This document shows, one piece after another, positions 7,620 through 8,670 of a DNA stretch of 8,670 bases. The stretch covers positions 1-8,670 of the forward strand of contig NHEI02000004.1 of NCBI GenBank assembly GCA_002171575.2, read 5' to 3'. The notes below the pieces were generated by a model. It had not been told where the DNA came from, did no database searches, and saw only the letters and a program-made list of their open reading frames with translations. The DNA is from Flavobacteriaceae bacterium TMED81 (GTDB lineage Bacteria > Bacteroidota > Bacteroidia > Flavobacteriales > Flavobacteriaceae). Position 1 is the first letter of the stretch, and each line of letters opens with the position of its first letter. Made by a program: the position numbers and the translations under genes.

Positions 7620-7650
7620 TTCGAAAGCAAATCCTAAATTCCTATTTTTA
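7620..7650 (+). promoter_or_regulatory. Possible kdsA promoter, near-leaderless
   Basis: TTCG (7620-7623) and TATTTTTA (7643-7650) are separated by 19 bases. They match the Bacteroidota -33 (TTTG) at 3 of 4 and -7 (TAnnTTTG) at 7 of 8 positions. The kdsA ATG follows only four bases later, so a transcript from here would start at or very near the start codon. This is a weak consensus reading and another start site further upstream is possible. Confidence 0.3.
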
Positions 7651-7654
7651 CATC

Positions 7655-8464
7655 ATGAAAACATTTGAAGATCGTCTATCGACCTCAAACTCCTTTTTCC
7701 TTCTCGCTGGACCGTGCGCCATAGAGGGAGAGGAAATGGCAATGCATATCGCAGAACATCTAGTCAAGGTTACCGATCAACTCGGAATTCCTTTTGTCTT
7801 TAAAGGAAGTTTTAAAAAAGCAAACCGCAGTCGGAACGACAGCTTTACTGGAATTGGCGATGAGAAAGCATTAAAAATATTACAAAAAGTAAGCACTGAG
7901 TTTGGAGTTCCAACAGTTACTGATATCCATGAGATTGATGATGCAAAAAAAGCTGCAGAATATGTAGATGTGCTTCAAATTCCTGCTTTTTTGGTTCGAC
8001 AGACAGACTTGGTCGTCGCCGCTGCTAAAACTGGGAAATACGTCAATCTGAAAAAAGGACAGTTTATGAGTCCAGAGAGCATGCAACATGCCGTTCGAAA
8101 GCTGACTGATTCTTCAAATGAAAAGGTTTGGATAACGGATCGTGGGACCATGTTTGGATATCAGGATATGGTGGTTGACTTTCGTGGAATTCCAGTGATG
8201 AAATCCTTTGCTCCCACGATATTGGATGTGACCCATTCTTTGCAACAACCCAACCAAGCAAGTGGTGTAACAGGGGGGCGTCCAGAAATGATTGAAACCA
8301 TGGCACGAGCAGGGGTTGCAGCAGGTGTTGATGGTCTGTTTATGGAAACGCATTTTGATACAAAACAGGCAAAAAGTGATGGCGCAAATATGCTCCCGTT
8401 AGAACTCATAGAAGACCTTTTAACACGCCTTCACAAGCTTTATCAAGCTGCTGCCTCATTGTAA
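7655..8464 (+). CDS. kdsA: 3-deoxy-8-phosphooctulonate (Kdo-8-P) synthase, metal-dependent class
   Basis: This 269-residue enzyme condenses phosphoenolpyruvate with arabinose 5-phosphate to give Kdo-8-phosphate, the first committed step to the Kdo of the LPS inner core; it is cytoplasmic. The aldolase-like TIM barrel shows LAGPCAIEG (17-25), FKGSFKKANRS (49-59), TDIHE (89-93), IPAFLVRQTD (109-118), KKGQF (133-137), DVTHS (191-195) and METH (230-233). The four metal ligands of the metal-dependent class, by comparison with Aquifex, are all present: Cys21, His194, Glu231 and Asp242. E. coli KdsA instead has Asn at the Cys position. KANRS and the SGVTGGR loop separate it from DAHP synthase. ATG at 7655 was chosen because translation from there gives the normal family N-terminus; in-frame starts further left run into the antisense of typA. 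It stands divergent from typA and 71 bases before ssrA. Confidence 0.95.
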   Translation: MKTFEDRLSTSNSFFLLAGPCAIEGEEMAMHIAEHLVKVTDQLGIPFVFKGSFKKANRSRNDSFTGIGDEKALKILQKVSTEFGVPTVTDIHEIDDAKKAAEYVDVLQIPAFLVRQTDLVVAAAKTGKYVNLKKGQFMSPESMQHAVRKLTDSSNEKVWITDRGTMFGYQDMVVDFRGIPVMKSFAPTILDVTHSLQQPNQASGVTGGRPEMIETMARAGVAAGVDGLFMETHFDTKQAKSDGANMLPLELIEDLLTRLHKLYQAAASL

Positions 8465-8535
8465 TTCATCTTGAGCTGAAAAATGTTTATTTTTGCACCA
8501 CTCTAAATTTTGGAGTATGTTCATTGAAACACATC
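8465..8535 (+). promoter_or_regulatory. kdsA-ssrA spacer with predicted ssrA promoter
   Basis: TATTTTTG at 8488-8495, followed by CACC, is a perfect TAnnTTTG -7 element in the usual phylum context. The nearest upstream TTG (8471-8473) is 14 bases away, shorter than the usual gap of about 19, so the -33 box is uncertain. The inferred start near 8500 would give a leader of about 35 bases before the mature tmRNA end, which RNase P would remove. ACTC/GAGT arms at 8500-8516 form a near-palindrome. AAAAAT (8479-8484) and ATTTTT (8489-8494) form an A/T-only hairpin. Neither looks like a convincing rho-independent terminator for kdsA. Confidence 0.5.
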
Positions 8536-8670
8536 GGGGTCGACTGGTATTGACAGCGAGATAGATGTGACGGTAAGCAAGTCGAGCGCTGGACTACAGC
8601 TCGTAAATCTCATAGTACCACCATTTTAAATGGCGAGAATAACTACGCTCTTGCAGCCTAATCGACTGAA
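8536..8670 (+). ncRNA. ssrA: tmRNA (ssrA), 5' part, cut by the window end
   Basis: The segment opens with GGGGTCGACTGGTATTGACA, the 5' acceptor and D-like part of the tRNA-like domain of tmRNA. A first pseudoknot can be drawn: stem CGAGC (8583-8587) with GCTCG (8599-8603), and loop GGACTA (8591-8596) with TAGTACC (8613-8619), allowing one bulged A. The tag reading frame follows at 8632-8661. About two thirds of the gene, including the 3' pseudoknots, T-arm and CCA end, lies beyond the window. Known role: tmRNA with SmpB rescues stalled ribosomes and tags the unfinished protein for proteolysis. The layout is the standard one-piece, non-permuted form as far as it can be seen. The 5' end is placed by homology and could be off by a base or two. 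Confidence 0.93.
8632..8661 (+). other. tmRNA proteolysis-tag reading frame
   Basis: Codons GGC GAG AAT AAC TAC GCT CTT GCA GCC TAA encode GENNYALAA and a stop. The ending ALAA is the conserved protease-recognition tail. The same GE-N-Y-ALAA pattern is typical of Bacteroidota tags. The resume codon is inferred to be GGC, as in relatives whose tags start with Gly. Confidence 0.9.

Noticed and set aside
7514..7654. A 47-residue N-terminal extension of kdsA, open in frame to the left
   Set aside because: It is antisense to the start of typA, unlike any KdsA N-terminus, and KdsA of about 270 residues starts naturally at 7655.
1..8670. CRISPR array, insertion sequence, phage, toxin-antitoxin or defence system
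   Set aside because: No regularly spaced repeats, no transposase or integrase motifs and no inverted repeats bounding a segment were seen; all coding space is explained by envelope or housekeeping genes.

Overview
The window looks like an ordinary chromosomal segment of a Bacteroidota bacterium, most likely a flavobacterium-like lineage. This rests on three things seen in the sequence. The tmRNA encodes the tag GENNYALAA. The -7 promoter elements match TAnnTTTG followed by GCAC or GCGC. Most genes have no clear Shine-Dalgarno. KdsA, a Wzx flippase and several family 2 glycosyltransferases point to a Gram-negative envelope with LPS. The species cannot be read from the sequence.

Layout, left to right. 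(1) Positions 1-103 are a very AT-rich leader. (2) A plus-strand cluster follows: ftsE (104-784) and three GT2 glycosyltransferases (788-1663, 1664-2596, 2598-3506), separated by 3, 0 and 1 bases, so almost certainly one transcript. (3) A converging minus-strand cluster, read right to left, holds typA/bipA (5764-7569), a FemAB/GNAT-like acyl- or aminoacyl-transferase (4755-5729) and a WzxE-like lipid-linked glycan flippase (3484-4755). The flippase and the third glycosyltransferase overlap tail to tail by 23 bp. (4) An 85-bp divergent promoter region separates typA from kdsA (7655-8464, plus strand). (5) After a 71-bp gap the 5' part of ssrA (tmRNA) begins at about 8536 and runs off the window at 8670.

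Together, the three glycosyltransferases could build a lipid-linked surface glycan. The transferase could modify it or its precursor, and Wzx could flip it across the inner membrane. KdsA makes the Kdo precursor of the LPS core. That the three transferases and Wzx share one glycan is inference from proximity. FtsE, TypA and tmRNA are housekeeping functions of division, ribosome function and ribosome rescue. FtsE has no FtsX next to it here.

I found no phage, insertion sequence, CRISPR array, toxin-antitoxin pair or defence system, and nothing that looks like a new biological system. The points most worth a second look are the low-GC pair of glycosyltransferases between ftsE and the third glycosyltransferase, the same-frame ftsE/glycosyltransferase junction with a TTG start, the convergent 3' overlap, and the very short or absent leaders in the typA-kdsA divergent region. 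No stretch longer than 300 bases lacks a gene.
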